Positions 37,401-46,420 of a DNA stretch of 64,000 nt are shown here, one piece after another. A program made the translations under genes and the position numbers. The stretch is from NCBI GenBank assembly GCA_023053545.1, contig JAKZAN010000005.1, positions 7,006,001 to 7,070,000 of the forward strand. Direction: 5' to 3'. Source of the DNA: Lepidurus packardi. Taxonomy: Eukaryota; Arthropoda; Branchiopoda; Notostraca; Triopsidae. Position 1 is the first letter of the stretch. Each line of letters begins with the position of its first letter. The notes under the pieces were generated by a model. That model did no database searches and was not told the origin of the DNA. It was given only the letters and a program-made list of their open reading frames with translations.

Positions 37401-39247
37401 GGGGTGGCAACCACACTTCTCGAAAATTGCTTTCGCGCGACAATGGACGAAGCAATTATCATAAGAGTAGCCTAAAGAATAATTTAAGGCCATTTCGTCA
37501 ATGAAATAACACTTGCGGTGTTTGATATGAGCATGCTTGACACTCGCGTCGCTCTCAATCAATAATGCATCGATTGCCATGTCAACCGAATGACCAGGCC
37601 ATAAGCGAATTACATTCCCGCCAATTCGAGGATAGTTATCAGGCGCAGATATGAGCAAATTGACTTTATCGGAACCATTGGTAACCACGTCAAAGCGAAG
37701 TCCGCCGGCCATACCATCAATATTACTAGTTTCAAAAGAAGGCTCGGATAACCGATCATTCACGGGGTAATAGCTGTTAAAAACACAGCATAAATGCTGA
37801 TAGATATGAAGCATTCGCCATTGTTGTTCCCCACCCTTTTCGAAACGATTCTCTCGGAAACGAGTTCCTAGTATCAACTCGTTGCAAGAAGGGCTTATCT
37901 ATTAAAACGACGGAAAAGTAGGTCCTACAATTGGAAAGAAGGAAATCTCACTTGAAGCATGATCTGCTTGTACCGAGAATCCGTGAAATTATATTTTCTC
38001 CAAATTGCCTCGAAATCCCTAGCTTTCGACAAGGTAGATTTTCGGGAAAAGCCGACGTCTAATAGCGTCCACAATTCGGTTTCGGTCAAATTAAACGTAC
38101 TATTAAAAAGTAAGAATTGCCGTCACTCACTCCCAAAGTGAGAAAGATTCCTTTGAAAGATTCGATTAAGCTACTTTTGTGAAGAATTAAGCCAACCGGA
38201 AAATTGCGTGTCTGGAAACCGCTCAAAGCAGACCGAAACTGCTGGAAACTGAACTTCACTAATGGGCTCATTTAGAGTGTCAACTGTAGTTAATACAGGA
38301 TCCATATCCCATGTATTCCAGAGCTGAAGGCAAAAGAACGAAGACGTACCTAAACCGGCAGCAAATAGTAAGCACCACATAATCCTAAGATGTTGCCTGT
38401 GAGCTTGTTTGCAAAGTTGGCTAATTAAGGGCGCTATAAAAAAAGGCTACTGAACATCTCTGTAGTATTTGTCGCTGGCCGATATTGTTGCGCTACTTCA
38501 GCTTGCTTTGGCCGTTGATACGTTGACTAAAAGTAAACTAAAAAGGAAAACGCGTTGCTGCTATGACAAGTCGAAGTAACGCGAACAGTTTCGGGCAAGT
38601 TTACAGATAATGAGCGGTAGCGTTTTTCGTTATATTTTTTCTGCGATGTTACCTATCTAGGAAAGGAGACTCTTCGTCCGCTACGTATTTTAGCCCGTGC
38701 ATAGAACTTGCACGGAAGAACTCGCTAATTCTTTTTTTTAAATGACACATGGTGACGCAAAGGATAACTTTTCCTTACTGAAACCTCACCAACATTCCCA
38801 TTCCTCCTTAGACATTCGTATAAGGGACAAAGGCCACTACAGGATTAGCTATACGTAATTGATAAGGGTGCGGTCAACTTTTAGACTAATTTAGACTGCA
38901 GGAGACTTTTTCTTTGCTATGAATAAAAATATGTCTTTGTTTATTTTCTAAAAACTTGATAACTATGGGGAGAGCGCGAATAACCTTTCGCTTTCCTTCC
39001 AGGCAGACGATGAAGCGGATCAATACACTAAAACCCTGAACATAACTCGCTAGAAATACCCAATGTAATAATGATCGACTTACCTTAATTTGCCGACAAG
39101 ACGCTGGGAAATTATGCCATTACTTGCCACTAACGAATCCGCCAAAGTGGTTTTGCCATGGTCCACATGGGCCATGATGCAAATGTTGCGGAGACATGAC
39201 TTATTTCGCTGTAAAGCTGTCAGTTTCTCCGGAGATACAAGCCTCAT
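13037..39247 (-). CDS. EFL1: Elongation factor-like GTPase 1 (60S ribosome maturation), 9 exons, hosting nested genes
   Basis: EFL1 is the cytosolic EF-2-like GTPase that, with SBDS, evicts eIF6 from late 60S subunits. Exons: 39247-39084, 36611-36392, 36332-36201, 36035-35848, 35780-35576, 35494-35359, 35299-33401, 16655-16471, 13225-13037. All phases close, giving about 1,105 residues, close to the usual 1,120. Visible GTPase motifs: P-loop AHVDHGKT (26-33), DSPGH (92-96), NKID (146-149) and SAADGWGF. The big exon 7 carries the EFL1-specific [34 protein letters not shown] and [14 protein letters not shown]. Exons 8 and 9 carry [13 protein letters not shown] and [33 protein letters not shown]. 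Introns 2-6 are 50-190 bp, whereas introns 1, 7 and 8 are about 2.5, 16.7 and 3.2 kb. Intron 1 contains a DEG/ENaC gene on the same strand, and intron 7 contains two genes on the opposite strand. The start faces TOP3A 248 bp away. Confidence 0.95.
14244..16139. promoter_or_regulatory. Cluster of POU-type octamer motifs (candidate enhancer)
   Basis: ATTTGCAT occurs exactly at 14244-14251, 14458-14465 and 15549-15556, and on the - strand at 16132-16139. Near matches are at 13981 and about 16187. By base composition alone an exact octamer should appear about once per 30 kb over both strands, so four in 1.9 kb is a concentration. POU-domain factors bind this word. Which gene it would serve is unknown; the nested secreted-protein genes are candidates. 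Confidence 0.4.
16436..16464 (+). repeat. Homopolymer run of 29 G beside a splice donor
   Basis: An uninterrupted G run on the + strand. The EFL1 transcript therefore has the donor GTATGA followed at once by a C run of the same length. It is directly adjacent to exon 8 (ends at 16471). Confidence 0.95.
16656..20882. other. EFL1 intron 7, proximal part: no gene recognised
   Basis: Four kilobases with only short, unconvincing frames. Small features: a palindromic E-box GGCACGTGCC at about 17893, a CCATGGC..GCCATGG inverted word at about 18471, and purine-rich then C-rich tracts at about 17990-18022. It could be regulatory DNA for the nested gene that starts near 20917, but I cannot measure conservation. 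Confidence 0.4.
20883..20920 (+). promoter_or_regulatory. Core promoter of nested gene 1: TATA box plus TCAGT initiator
   Basis: TATAAA at 20883-20888 is followed by TCAGTG at 20915-20920, with the initiator A at 20917, 34 bp downstream of the first T of the TATA box. TCAGT is the arthropod initiator consensus. The next gene on this strand starts about 0.5 kb downstream. Spacing is slightly long but acceptable. Confidence 0.55.
21450..26239 (+). CDS. Secreted cysteine-rich protein resembling the scoloptoxin-11 family, nested in EFL1 intron 7
   Basis: Four exons: (21330 or 21450)-21689, 25472-25645, 25738-25944, 26012-26239, all joining in phase 0. ATG 21450 gives about 282 residues; an upstream in-frame ATG at 21330 would give about 322. 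A hydrophobic stretch [18 protein letters not shown] about 32 residues after the second ATG looks like a signal peptide with a basic leader. The mature part is rich in paired cysteines: [54 protein letters not shown]. This layout resembles centipede scoloptoxin-11 proteins and the non-venom arthropod proteins annotated with that name; similarity in name does not imply toxicity here. Physiological role unknown. The first intron is 3.8 kb, unlike the others (67-92 bp). Confidence 0.75.
26240..29298. other. Spacer between the two nested genes
   Basis: About 3 kb with no convincing coding sequence. The 3' untranslated region of nested gene 1 and the untranslated first exon(s) of nested gene 2 must lie here: ATG 29299 is preceded by a good acceptor (TTCTTTTTCTAG at about 29279-29290). 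Confidence 0.45.
29299..33118 (+). CDS. Second secreted cysteine-rich protein of the same family, nested in EFL1 intron 7
   Basis: Coding exons 29299-29553, 32066-32194, 32275-32418, 32472-32625 and one from about 32803 join in frame. The N-terminus has a signal peptide ([15 protein letters not shown]). Downstream come [59 protein letters not shown] and [21 protein letters not shown]. The C-x-C spacing parallels nested gene 1 at 21450, so the two are tandem paralogues on the same strand. The last exon is unclear: two frames compete between 32867 and 33118. One continues the family-like [11 protein letters not shown]; the other holds [13 protein letters not shown] and runs on to LKLQ with a donor-like GTAAAG at 33113. 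An extra small intron or a frameshift could reconcile them. First intron 2.5 kb. Function unknown. Confidence 0.7.
29566..29745. repeat. AT-rich foldback element just inside intron 1 of nested gene 2
   Basis: TCATCTCAAAAACTGATTTA on the left is matched by ATAAATCAGATTTTGAGATGA on the right, with two nested repeats of ACTGATTTATAAA..TAAATCAGATTTTGAGAT between. The outer arms also pair (AATGAAATTCAGTCATC with GATGATTGAATTTCGTT). It begins about 15 bp after the splice donor at 29554. Confidence 0.7.
33119..33400. other. End of EFL1 intron 7, 3' flank of nested gene 2
   Basis: Probable 3' region of the + strand nested gene, immediately followed by the donor of EFL1 exon 7 on the other strand. 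No additional feature seen. Confidence 0.4.
36800..38440 (-). CDS. DEG/ENaC (pickpocket-like) sodium channel subunit, nested in EFL1 intron 1
   Basis: An amiloride-sensitive channel subunit with two membrane spans and a large extracellular loop. The first recognised exon (to 38175) has [19 protein letters not shown], then TM1 and the post-TM1 motif [10 protein letters not shown]. Exons 38099-37952 and from 37898 give the loop, with the ENaC cysteine block [21 protein letters not shown] and [11 protein letters not shown]. The final exon (36900-36800) is the signature second membrane segment [20 protein letters not shown] with the GxS selectivity filter (GFS), then a short tail. Unresolved: the true start (acceptor at about 38428 implies an upstream exon), a very short intron near 37340-37365, and a frame switch near 37100-37250 before [20 protein letters not shown]. 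These could be small introns or damage. It lies on the same strand as EFL1, so the two transcripts must be separated by promoter and poly(A) use. Confidence 0.85.
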
Positions 39248-39495
39248 TATGAGATCTTTAAGTAATCCTCAGTCACGACAATTTTTTGAGATTTACACCT
39301 AAAACAGCACTTGTTTTGGACGTAAACAACGTGGTCTGCTCCTTGCTTTCACTCTAAAACATTTTTCTACGGTTATTTAATGTTCAAAAAGGCACACTGA
39401 TGCCATCTATTTTTTGTAAATAAATTAATTTAAAGGAGCTATGGGATGTTATTGGCGCCAAGGAAGTAAATATAGACGCACGCGAAATCATATTA
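39248..39495. promoter_or_regulatory. Shared divergent promoter of EFL1 (-) and TOP3A (+)
   Basis: Only 248 bp separate the two start codons, which point away from each other. No TATA box is evident. Two housekeeping genes driven head-to-head from such a short interval implies a bidirectional promoter. Confidence 0.65.
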
Positions 39496-42400
39496 ATGGT
39501 TTTGTTTCGAAAATTACCATTATTCACGAGTCTTGGATTGGCAGTTAAGTGTTCTTATAGTAGGTATGCAGAATTTACCGCATTTACTTATTTTAATTTT
39601 GCGTTTAGGGCAATGCGTTTCAGATAACAAGGAAAAAATGGTGAGGGTTCTGAACGTGGCTGAAAAAAACGATGCGGCCAAAAGTTTAGCTGCCATTATG
39701 TCCAAGGGAGCTAGTACCAGGGTATAAATATTAAAATATAGCAAATCTCTTGTACATTCTTTTTTTTATTATAGAGAGAAGGTTTTTCTAAATTTAACAA
39801 GATTTATGAGTTCCCATATCAGCTGCAAAGACAAAACTGCCAAATGGTTATGACCTCCGTATCTGGGCATTTGTTGGAGTATGCCTTTAGAGGGAATTAC
39901 AAGAATTGGCAGGCTTGCAACCCTATCGTACTATTTGAAGCTCCTGTATTCAAACAATGCCCGGACAACTACAAAGACATCATGGTAATAAAGCTATCTT
40001 TTCTATTCGAAAAATGAATACATTAGCTATTTGTCAAAATAGCGAACCCTTCAATCTGAAGCAGCCAGATGTCAGTGGTTAGTTATATGGACAGATTGCG
40101 ATCGCGAAGGCGAAAACATTGGTTTTGAAGTCATCCAAGTTTGCAGGGAGAAGAACCCCAATTTACGAATTTACAGGTTTGTTGCTATCTGCAGATATAT
40201 TATACAAGATCGAAGTCCTACGTGTAATTGCTTTCGTACGCTTCCATAGAGCGCGTTTCTCAGAAATAACAGCTCGTTCGATAACTGCAGCTACTGAAAA
40301 CTTGCAAGAGCCTGACAAGAAAACTAGCGACGCGGTTGAAGTTCGTAGCGAACTTGATTTACGGATAGGTAGATAACACAATCATCTTTTGCGACACTAA
40401 CAATTTAATAAATCCTAAATTTTTAGGAGCGGCCTTTACGAGGTTCCAGACACTCAGACTCCAGAAAGTATTCCCCAACAGTTTAGGCAGATCGGTCATA
40501 AGTTATGGCAGTTGTCAATTCCCCACGCTGGGCTTTGTCGTAGAACGTTACAAAGCTATTCAGCAGTTCGTGCCTGAACCTTTCTGGAAGATCAAAGTAA
40601 CGTACACACCCAGCGATGATCAGCGCGTTGAATTTTCATGGAAACGCGTTCGCGTCTTTGAAGAACTTGTTGCTCAAGTGCTATGCGATAAATGTCAAGA
40701 AAGCAATTCCGCTACAGTGACGAAACTCCAGACCAAGCCGAAATCCAAATGGAGGCCCGTGCCGCTAGATACCATCGTAAGTCCAAATTTGAATTATTGT
40801 CCGAATTGCAAGATCGCCATAGGCGATTGTAGCAAGAGCGATGGTGGTATAGTGGTTAGCATGGATGCCTTCCAAGCATTCGACCCGGGTTCGATTCCCG
40901 GCCATCGCATCTATTTTTCGAATTCTACACCCTATCGGAATTCATCCGTGAGAAATTTTTATTCAGACAATTATAAATCCAACCATTTCCGGTATCATTT
41001 TGACACGTTACTCCATGCGATGGTGGTATAGTGGTTAGCATGGATGCCTTCCAAGCATTCGACCCGGGTTCGATTCCCGGCCATCGCATCTATTTTTCAA
41101 ATTCTGCACCCTATCGGAATTCATCCGTGAGAAATTTTTATTCTGACAATTATAAATCCAACCATTTCTGATATCATTTTGACATGTTACTGCATGCGAT
41201 GGTGGTATAGTGGTTAGCATGGATGCCTTCCAAGCATTCGACCCGGGTTCGATTCCCGGCCATCGCATCTAATTTTTTAAATTGACATGCGATTCAGGAA
41301 ATTCTGTAAAAAAAATTTGCAGACACGGCCAGAAACGTACGAAATTTCAGCAGCTATCTATCTGGAATCTTCAAGCGATGGTGGTATAGTGGTTAGCATG
41401 GATGCCTTCCAAGCATTCGACCCGGGTTCGATTCCCGGCCATCGCATTTCATTTTTAATCTTACATCCTAGACAAATTAATCGTTTTAACACATTATTTC
41501 TTTACCAGCTGCCCAAATTCAGCTATTTGTTGTAGTTTTTCAGTAGCTTTAGTCAAGCGATGGTGGTATAGTGGTTAGCATGGATGCCTTCCAAGCATTC
41601 GACCCGGGTTCGATTCCCGGCCATCGCATTTTTCTTTACTTTTTTTTGGGCTTTCTTAACCATATTTAAGCCGTATACTTTACTTTTTTTTGCCTATTTA
41701 GTGTTGTTGCATCTTGAATTTTCTTTTGTTCATAACCGACGTAGACTCGCGCCTATTGTCGGTTTCGTTATTTGTCCAATCATTTTTGGGCTATCACTTT
41801 CACAAACAAACAAGCCGCTTAGTGGAATCAAATTTTAAAGGACTGATTCAAAATGATAAAATTCGTAGCATTTTAATCCGTTATTAGAATCCACTTTCGG
41901 ATATTAGAATCATTTTCAAAAGAATCTTCACATGTACAGTAACGAAACTACAGTAGCGATTGCTACATGAACTTTGCAAATTGATCATTTACATTGCTTT
42001 TACGTCGTTTTGACCAATCGTATAATTTCCAGCCTGCTATTCCGCTTAGGAGGAAATCCTTTCTAAACTCCCCAGTCAATTAAATGAGCAGGTTATTCAA
42101 TTAAATTACCAGTCCTTTAATTGGTTGGAAAATTCGAAGGGATATCGTGTCAAGAACCCTACCGAAGCGTAGGAGTAGGCTTCAAAGGCGCAGTATTAGT
42201 TGTGTCTTAGACGTGTGTTATATACAAATGGCGACGAACAAGAAAAGACTTGGTGTATATGTAAAAGAGAACTTGCGGCTCATTGAAACTTATGACAAGT
42301 AAATTAAAAAAAATTACCATAAAGCGAAGCGGCCGTTAAGTTCGGAATTCCTCAATTATCTCTATCAAAATTGTTGAAAAATTGTTACGAAGTAAATAAT

Positions 42401-45400
42401 AGTGGGTCTAATGAATCTAGAAAAAGGAAACATGTGAGAAAGTGTCAAAAAGTAGATGATCCTCTGTTTCTTTGCTTTATACAAACCAGTTCATTTCACG
42501 CGCCGAATAATTCGTAGCATTCTGTTGCGTAGTTCAGATTTTCGGCTATTAGAATCTCCGCCTAATATAATCAATATTTACTTGATAAACGGATCACAAT
42601 AAGCGACATCTACTGTCTTTGTTTTCAGGAATTGGAAAAAATGGCATCTCGGAAACTCGGTTTAAGCGCCAAAGCTACGATGACTATTGCGGAACGTTTA
42701 TATACGCAAGGCTACATCAGTTATCCTCGTACGGAGACCAATATTTTCCCCAAGGAAATAAACTTGGTGCCATTGGTGGAAATGCATAGGCAAGACCAGC
42801 ATTGGGGGGCTTTTGCCCAGCGAATAATGAATGAAGGCGGACCAACACCTCGTCAGGGAAAGAAATCAGACCAGGCTCACCCTCCGATTCATCCCACGAA
42901 ATATGCCGTTTTACAGGGTAAGCCATTACCCAGAAACGATTATTCCTGTAATAATGCTGGAACTTATTTTGAAAAGGTAATGAAGGCAAAGTGTACGAAT
43001 TCATTGTACGCAGTTTCTTAGCGTGTTGTCACAAAGATGCGCAAGGTTTCGAGACCGTAGTTGAAATAGACATCGCAGGCGAGCAGGTAAATCTTATTTT
43101 TAAATAAGGAAAGATCTTAAGGTTGTGCGTACTGGAAAATTATGCAGTTTGTGGCTAGTGGTCTTCAAATCACGGAGCTGAATTACTTGGAAGTTTATCC
43201 ATACCAGAAATGGAGCGACAAATCGCTGCCAAACTTTACCCACAACCAGCAGTTTACTCCGAGCAGCATCGATTTAGCGCAGAGCGAAACTTCCCCGCCA
43301 TCTTTACTCACCGAAGCTGATTTGATTGCCTTAATGGAAAAACATGGCATCGGAACAGACGCTACTCATGCCGACCACATCGAGAAGATTAAAGATCGGG
43401 ACTACGTTGGCTTGCAAGATGGGAAATTCTTGCCAGCCATGTTGGGAATGGGTTTAGTGGAAGGCTATGAGACTATGGGCCTCGCTTTAGCAAAACCGCA
43501 CTTACGTGCAGAATTGGAGGCAGATTTGCAAAGAATTTCCCAAGGCACGCGCTCGCCCGAGGACGTTTTGAGAGAACAGATTGCCAGATATCGTCATGTC
43601 TTTGAACAAGCCTCCCAACAAGTAACCTTTAATAACTAAACTCCAATTTTGGACCTCTTTGGATTACTGTAATGTTTAAATATTATGCTAGGTTCAACGT
43701 ATTGATGAAGCGTTGGGAAACTACTATGACGAGCCTCGTCAACAATTTGAAAACCAAACTAATGTCCAACCCGCTCTTAAAGTGTTAAATTGTCGTTGTG
43801 GGATGGACATGGTACTTAAAAGAAAACGAGATAATCAAGGTTTCTTCGTTTCTTGTATGGGCTATCCCGAGTGTAAAAATGCGGTCTGGTTACCAAATTT
43901 TGTCACTGAGGTAGTCGTCACTCCGGAGACCTGCCAACAAGTAAATTAAGCCGTTTTCCTATATATTTTTTTGTGTAACTTCTATTTGTTAGTGCGATCA
44001 CCATCCACACTTATTGGATTTCACAGTAAGCCGCGGAGCGTTATCACCCTTCTTCCCTGACCAGCATCGAGGATGTATTGGGGGCTGTGATTCTCGATTT
44101 ATGGATATGTTGTTTGGCCCTGATTGGCCTATGCCTCATGTTAACCAACAAAGTTAGTTTTTCCCCGTTTTCAGTCTAATTTTTTTATCAATGTGTTTTT
44201 TAGGAGAAAACCCTCGCAATGTAATCAATCTGGAGCGGAACTTGGCGGATCCTGTTGCTCCTGATCGTCCTGTTATAACCCCGCCTGCTCAAGCCAACGA
44301 TATCCGTAATGGGATTGTATGTTCTTGTAATGAAGATGCTACTCTCCTCACTGTTCGCAAAGAGGGCCCCAATCAAGGTACACAGTTAAGACAGTTTTGA
44401 AAAAAAAGAAAAATGAATAAAGTAAACTTTTCAATAAAGGTAGAAGGTTTTACAAGTGTGGAAAGCGTGACGGCGGCTGTAACTTTTTCCTGTGGGAAGA
44501 TGACAGTAACCAACAGCAAGCGCCGGTATTTCATGCCCCACCCGCCAGTAGACCAAATCCAGTACGTCAACCTTTAGGTACGCATAATGAAAGCCCTTAG
44601 GATGATAGGAGAAATTTTGAAATGCAATCCCTTTTCGTTATAGGTAATATGGGAATTCCGAGTACAGCTGCGGCTGCCTTTCCGGCTCAAGATAACGATG
44701 ACAGTAACGCAGTTGTTTGTTCGTGCAACGAAACCGCTACGTTGTTAACTGTTCGTAAGGAAGGGCCTAACCAAGGTACGTAGGAAATGGTACGTGTGAC
44801 GGAAAAGTTACTGACTTTTTTATGTAGGAAGGCAGTTTTACAAGTGTGGGAAGCGTGATGGTGGCTGCAACTTCTTTCTGTGGAGCGACGAACCTAATCA
44901 ACAGCAAGAATTACCTCAGCATGCACCACCTACAAATAATGCTGCAGTTTTCTGGCCAAACCCCGTACAACAGCCTTTTGGTACCCGAGTGAATAATGCC
45001 AAGTTTCGGAATGTTTTGTCATAGTTTTGTATACGATTTAGGTAACGGTGGAGGTGCGATAATTGCTAATGGAGGAGTTAATTGCCAATGCAACACGCCA
45101 GCAAAAAGGTATTTTAATTTGTTTTTGGAGGAATATTTTAAAGTAATTCGCATACATTTTGTAGGTTAACGGTACAGAAAGCTGGCCCTAATCAAGGACG
45201 GGACTTCTATTGCTGCCCAAAACCAAGAGATACTCAGTGCAGATTTTTTGAATGGGCTGGTGATGGTGACGGAGGAGCACGAAATGAAGCTCCTAGGCAA
45301 GCGTGGGACGCTCCCCCTATTATCGGAGATGGTAGAGGTATCAAGAGTTACGGTTTTCATATCAGATCTCTGCTAAGAATATTGGTGCAGGACGTGGAAG

Positions 45401-45582
45401 AGGGCGTGGCGCAAGAGGCAGAAGCCATGGTGGAGCTGGAGTGGTACGAGGAAAACGGAAGTGTGGTATTTGCAAACAAGAAGGTACATACTTACACAAA
45501 GTTAGTCTTTTGAATAAAACTTAAAAGAAAGTTCTTTGTAGGCCACAACAGAAATAATTGCCCCACGAACATGGGTGATTAA
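39496..45582 (+). CDS. TOP3A: DNA topoisomerase III alpha with three GRF zinc fingers
   Basis: A type IA topoisomerase that passes single strands and, with BLM and RMI1, dissolves double Holliday junctions. Toprim domain: [38 protein letters not shown]. Catalytic motif [13 protein letters not shown], with the active tyrosine at my residue 362. [20 protein letters not shown] and [22 protein letters not shown] follow, then a C4-type finger CRCGMDM..CMGYPEC. The C-terminus has three GRF-type fingers ([25 protein letters not shown] twice, then a divergent third) and a final CCHC knuckle [14 protein letters not shown]. About 17 exons; phases check through exon 12. The first exon starts [19 protein letters not shown], basic and hydrophobic like a mitochondrial presequence, as expected since animal TOP3A also serves mitochondria. 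Intron 40777-42628 is 1.85 kb and holds five tRNA genes and transposon remains. Confidence 0.96.
40838..40909 (+). tRNA. trnG-UCC: tRNA-Gly (anticodon UCC), copy 1
   Basis: 72 nt; acceptor stem GCGATGG/CCATCGC with discriminator A; A box TGGTATAGTGG; anticodon loop CTTCCAA giving UCC; B box GGTTCGATTCC. Followed by TATTTTT, a Pol III terminator. Located in an intron of TOP3A on the same strand. Confidence 0.97.
41017..41088 (+). tRNA. trnG-UCC: tRNA-Gly (anticodon UCC), copy 2
   Basis: Identical over its 72 nt to copy 1 and starts exactly 179 bp after it. The 107 bp spacer is almost the same as the one that follows. T-run terminator present. Confidence 0.97.
41196..41267 (+). tRNA. trnG-UCC: tRNA-Gly (anticodon UCC), copy 3
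   Basis: Same 72 nt sequence, again 179 bp after the previous copy. Downstream TTTTTT terminator. The following spacer keeps its 107 bp length but differs in sequence. Confidence 0.97.
41375..41446 (+). tRNA. trnG-UCC: tRNA-Gly (anticodon UCC), copy 4
   Basis: Same 72 nt sequence, 179 bp after copy 3, with TTTTT downstream. Confidence 0.97.
41557..41628 (+). tRNA. trnG-UCC: tRNA-Gly (anticodon UCC), copy 5
   Basis: Same 72 nt sequence, 182 bp after copy 4, with TTTTT immediately downstream. Last of the array. Confidence 0.97.
41940..42215. mobile_element. Hairpin MITE, copy 2 (same family as 12345-12650)
   Basis: Shares TTCTAAACTCCCCAGTCAAT followed by TAAATGAGCAGG with copy 1. On both sides it has the same order of words: ACTTTGCAA, GACCAATC, AGCCT, then GGGATAT, AACCCTACC, AGCGTAG. 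More diverged than copy 1. It lies in the TOP3A intron, just downstream of the tRNA array. Confidence 0.75.
42228..42478 (+). pseudogene. Remnant of a pogo/Tigger-type transposase (CENP-B-like helix-turn-helix)
   Basis: One frame gives [20 protein letters not shown] and, after a frame change, another gives [19 protein letters not shown] with a basic stretch SRKRKHVRK. This is the layout of the N-terminal CENP-B/Tigger DNA-binding domain (a lysine-rich start, then a second helix with FGIP..LSKLLKN). Stops and a frameshift interrupt it, and the rest of the transposase is missing. Copies of ATTCGTAGCATT..ATTAGAATC lie on both sides, at about 41862 and 42508. Confidence 0.6.
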
Positions 45583-45706
45583 ACTACTGTTATGTAACTG
45601 AATACCGCATAAGCAATATGAGGCAAAAAAGGTTGATTTCCATGTACAATAGAGTTTGTTTTTATAAGGCATTTTTGTTACAAGATTAACGACACGGGCT
45701 TTGAGA

Positions 45707-46195
45707 TCAGTTACTGTCCGCTTCGCGTAAACGTTCAATTTCTTCATCTTTCATCCGAGCTTCGGCCGTAGTTTCTGTAAGCTACCAAAAGAATCAGCTA
45801 CATGAATGTGGACTTACATTTTAATATTTTTAAATACCATATCAAGCAGAATTTCAACTTTAACCATGAGGAAATTATTTTCTTCGACTAAACGCTGATT
45901 CTCCTTAAGAAGTTTTTTTACTTCCTTATTAGATCGATTTTGGCCACCGTTGGAAGCTAGTTTATTACACAAATTAAGAAAATAATTATTAAAGACAAAC
46001 GAGTTTACCGGAATGCCATGATCCATTGTCGAAAGTTATGGATTGGTCTCCTAGTTGTAACTGGACAGGGTTAGGCTCTAAGCCGAATTCTTTTTCAACT
46101 TGAACCCCGTCAAGTTCGCGCGACCAACTTGACAATGTCTTGGCTTTTCTTGCCGGAGCTTTTTTGGGGTTAAATCTTTTGAAAAACAGAGGCAT
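45707..46195 (-). CDS. CBY1: Chibby homologue
   Basis: A small coiled-coil protein of the ciliary base; in vertebrates also a beta-catenin antagonist. Three exons (46195-46009; about 45976-45835; about 45783-45707) give 126 residues, the same length as the human protein. It starts MPLFFKRFNPKKAPARKAKTL, has the conserved FGLEPNP..LQLGDQSITFDNGSW segment in the middle, and a leucine-heptad coiled coil KEVKKLLKENQRLVEENNFL followed by VKVEILLDMLTETTAEA. Tail-to-tail with TOP3A (125 bp) and head-to-head with the next gene (about 225 bp). Confidence 0.93.
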
Positions 46196-46420
46196 TATAC
46201 TTTCTTTAAAGGGTAAGAACTAGATCCCCGCTTTCAGCGTTTGTTTTGTTAACCCGCGCTTTTCGTCGCTTAGGCTACTAAGCAAACCAATCCGAAGACG
46301 GATTTACGAAGCCTGGAACGCCTCCATTTGTTCGTTCCTTCAGAGTATTCCAGACTTTGATTCTGCTCCGGATTAGAAAACATGCAAAACAAGTGGGAAG
46401 ACGATTAATGAGGATTCAAA

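Noticed and set aside
40570-41838. Several open frames overlapping the tRNA array, on both strands
   Set aside because: They share the same residues because they translate the identical tRNA-Gly genes. The real coding exon of TOP3A ends at 40776.
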